This document shows positions 53,476-54,662 of a DNA stretch of 54,662 nt, in pieces. The DNA is taken from NCBI RefSeq assembly GCF_030523955.1, contig NZ_JAUNHL010000015.1:1-54662 (forward strand), written 5' to 3'. Position numbers and translations under genes: made by a program. Positions within the stretch are counted from its first letter, which is position 1; each line of letters starts with the position of its first letter. Below the pieces are notes generated by a model, which was given only the letters and a program-made list of their open reading frames with translations, had not been told where the DNA came from and ran no database searches. Source of the stretch: Neisseria sp. (GTDB taxonomy: Bacteria; Pseudomonadota; Gammaproteobacteria; Burkholderiales; Neisseriaceae).

Positions 53476-53503
53476 TTGCGTTATTGAAAAAATTTGCTAG
53501 AAT
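53476..53503 (+). promoter_or_regulatory. Possible promoter of the bfr genes
   Basis: TTGCGT (53476-53481) and TAGAAT (53498-53503) are spaced 16 bp, 73 nt before the bfrA ATG. The alternative pair TTGAAA/TACATA (53484/53507) is also possible. The gap 53226-53575 is very AT-rich, with repeated TTGATAATT-type words (53406, 53450) that could be Fur-binding half-sites; this is not proven. Confidence 0.4.
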
Positions 53504-53576
53504 ATATACATAAACAACGTAAAAGAAATACAAACCACTACTTTGACAATACTTAAAAATTTGAAAGGAAATCACC

Positions 53577-54041
53577 ATGCAAGGTAACCAGGCGGTACTC
53601 GACTATATGAACGAATTGTTAGCGGGCGAGTTGGCGGCACGCGACCAATATTTTATCCATTCCCGTATGTATGCCGAATGGGGTTACAACAAATTGTTCG
53701 AGCGCATCGCTCATGAAGTGGAAGACGAAACCGGCCACGCCGAAGCGTTTATCCGCCGTATCTTGATGCTGGGCGGTACGCCCAATATGGTTCCGGCCAA
53801 AATTAATGTGGGTGCCGATGTGGTGGCGATGCTGAAAGCCGATTTGAATACCGAATACGAAGTGCGTGCGGCTTTGCAAAAAGGCATCAAATTGTGCGAA
53901 GAGGCACAGGACTATGTAACCCGCGAATTGATGGTCGAGCAATTGAAAGACACCGAAGAGGATCATGCACACTGGCTGGAACAGCAATTGCGCTTGATCG
54001 AGATGGTAGGCTTGCAAAATTATCTGCAAAGCCAGCTGTAA
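53577..54041 (+). CDS. bfrA: Bacterioferritin, ferroxidase-competent subunit
   Basis: This 154-residue four-helix-bundle subunit stores iron in a 24-mer. The ferroxidase ligands are all present by position: Glu18 (AGELAARDQYF), Glu51 and His54 (EVEDETGHAE), Glu94 (NTEYEVR), Glu127 and His130 (DTEEDHAHWLE). The heme ligand Met52 of other bacterioferritins is Thr here, so this subunit should not bind heme. AAAGGAAA lies before the ATG. bfrB follows after 23 bp, and the two presumably make mixed shells. The A/B naming is from memory of the neisserial genes and could be swapped. Confidence 0.92.
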   Translation: MQGNQAVLDYMNELLAGELAARDQYFIHSRMYAEWGYNKLFERIAHEVEDETGHAEAFIRRILMLGGTPNMVPAKINVGADVVAMLKADLNTEYEVRAALQKGIKLCEEAQDYVTRELMVEQLKDTEEDHAHWLEQQLRLIEMVGLQNYLQSQL

Positions 54042-54064
54042 TTCACTGATTGAAAGGAATAGCT

Positions 54065-54538
54065 ATGCAAGGCGATCGTTTGGTCATCAGCGAGTTAAAC
54101 AAAAATCTGGGTTTGCTGCTGATTACAATCAACCAGTATTTTCTGCATGCGCGCATTCTGAAAAACTGGGGCTTTGAAGAATTGGGCGAGCATTTTTACA
54201 AACAGTCGATTGTGGAAATGAAGTCTGCCGACAAACTGATTGAGCGCATTCTTTTGCTTGAAGGTTTGCCGAACTTGCAGGAATTGGGCAAGCTTTTAAT
54301 CGGCGAGAGCGTGGAAGAAGCGATTAAATGCGATTTGACCAAAGAGCAGGATAAACACGCTGCGTTGGTAAAAGCTATTCAAGTGTGCGAAGAGAAGCAG
54401 GATTATGTTTCCCGCCAGTTGTTGGCCGAGCAGAAAGACATCAATGAAGAGCATATCGATTGGCTGGAAACCCAGCAGGAATTGGTAGAAAGCTTGGGAT
54501 TGATGAACTACCTGCAAAGTGCTGCGCAGGAAGATTGA
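54065..54538 (+). CDS. bfrB: Bacterioferritin, heme-binding subunit
   Basis: The 157-residue subunit is the partner of bfrA. It has the heme ligand Met52 (VEMKSAD) but lacks ferroxidase residues: position 18 is Leu (LGLLLITINQYF) and position 54 is Ser. It should therefore bind heme and help release iron, while its partner oxidises it. This is the opposite pattern to bfrA, so the pair divides the two functions. AAAGGA is 7 bp before ATG 54065. An uptake-sequence terminator follows. Confidence 0.92.
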   Translation: MQGDRLVISELNKNLGLLLITINQYFLHARILKNWGFEELGEHFYKQSIVEMKSADKLIERILLLEGLPNLQELGKLLIGESVEEAIKCDLTKEQDKHAALVKAIQVCEEKQDYVSRQLLAEQKDINEEHIDWLETQQELVESLGLMNYLQSAAQED

Positions 54539-54559
54539 TTGCTTTTATTTGAATGGATA

Positions 54560-54598
54560 AATGCCTGTCTGAAAGTTTTTTCAGACGGGCATTTTTTT
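54560..54598 (+). terminator. Uptake-sequence pair after bfrB
   Basis: TGCCTGTCTGAA (54562-54573) and TTCAGACGGGCA (54580-54591; one changed base, giving a G-T wobble in the stem), followed by TTTTTTT. Confidence 0.82.
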
Positions 54599-54609
54599 AT
54601 AGTGATATT

Positions 54610-54662
54610 AGGGTCTGCCGACAATTAACGCAACGGCGGTGTTTTTGGTCAAAAATCCCCGT
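54610..54662. mobile_element. MITE with AGGGTCTG ends, cut by window edge
   Basis: AGGGTCTGCCGACAATTAAC followed by GCAACGGCGGTGTTTTTGGT matches the left 50 bases of the element at 14017 with few changes; the rest lies outside. It is preceded by TATAGTGAT, which resembles a Correia end. Confidence 0.65.

Overview
The window is chromosomal DNA from a member of the Neisseriaceae. The strongest sign is a 12-mer, TGCCTGTCTGAA, present in about forty exact copies, mostly as inverted pairs between genes. It matches the TG-wadDUS dialect of the neisserial DNA uptake sequence, as I recall it from Neisseria wadsworthii, so the source is probably that species or a close relative. Correia-type repeats, a PorB-like porin, two tandem bacterioferritin genes and neisserial housekeeping genes fit this. 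There is no plasmid, phage or CRISPR signature and no intact transposase.

Layout. 1-3016: tRNA-Asp (partial) and tRNA-Val, cysE, rsmE and an inositol-monophosphatase-family gene. 3017-3453: a candidate small RNA ending in a strong terminator. 3454-9331: a CcoI/FixI-type copper P-type ATPase, dinB, a frameshifted lipoprotein gene and coaBC. 9357-13669: ndh, a PlsC-type acyltransferase paired with an OlsB-type N-acyltransferase, yggX and yebC. 14017-16932: a MITE, an MFS sugar porter and tsaD. 17067-20072: a membrane protein, then a preQ1-riboswitch-controlled operon queC-queD-DUF1304-queE. 20203-25495: metF, ubiB, a polysaccharide-polymerase-like protein and ychF. 25575-28706: a HEPN-like orphan, a glycine-zipper protein and tyrS. 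28860-32690: a lower-GC block with LysR/DoxX, DUF2000/Lrp and an exported hydrolase. 32694-34812: a DsbA/FrnE-like protein, a MarR regulator with a double palindromic operator, and a frameshifted ABC-type membrane protein. 35259-38121: a complete tryptophanase operon tnaC-tnaA-tnaB. 38400-46362: pnp, gpx, a GST, rpsO, truB, rbfA, a PfkB kinase and argF. 46744-54538: the porin, queH, apaH, ridA, dut, typA and bfrA-bfrB.

Two themes connect the genes. First, queuosine synthesis: the riboswitch operon at 18 kb makes preQ0, and QueH at 48.5 kb would carry out the last reduction. Second, mosaicism. The resident uptake-sequence dialect is interrupted by the AG dialect (AGGCCGTCTGAA) in and around queD/queE, ychF and the FrnE-like gene, and by one copy of a Simonsiella-type sequence beside the LysR gene. 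This suggests pieces imported by transformation from other Neisseriaceae. The tna operon, with its regulatory leader peptide in the same arrangement as in enteric bacteria, is the clearest gain of a whole function.

Small repeats shape the intergenic DNA: at least eight Correia-type elements, a MITE family with AGGGTCTGTCGACAATTAAC ends plus three collapsed 20-23 bp scars of it, and GAGACCTTTGCAAAA-ended elements. All coordinates and translations were read by eye; no database search was possible.
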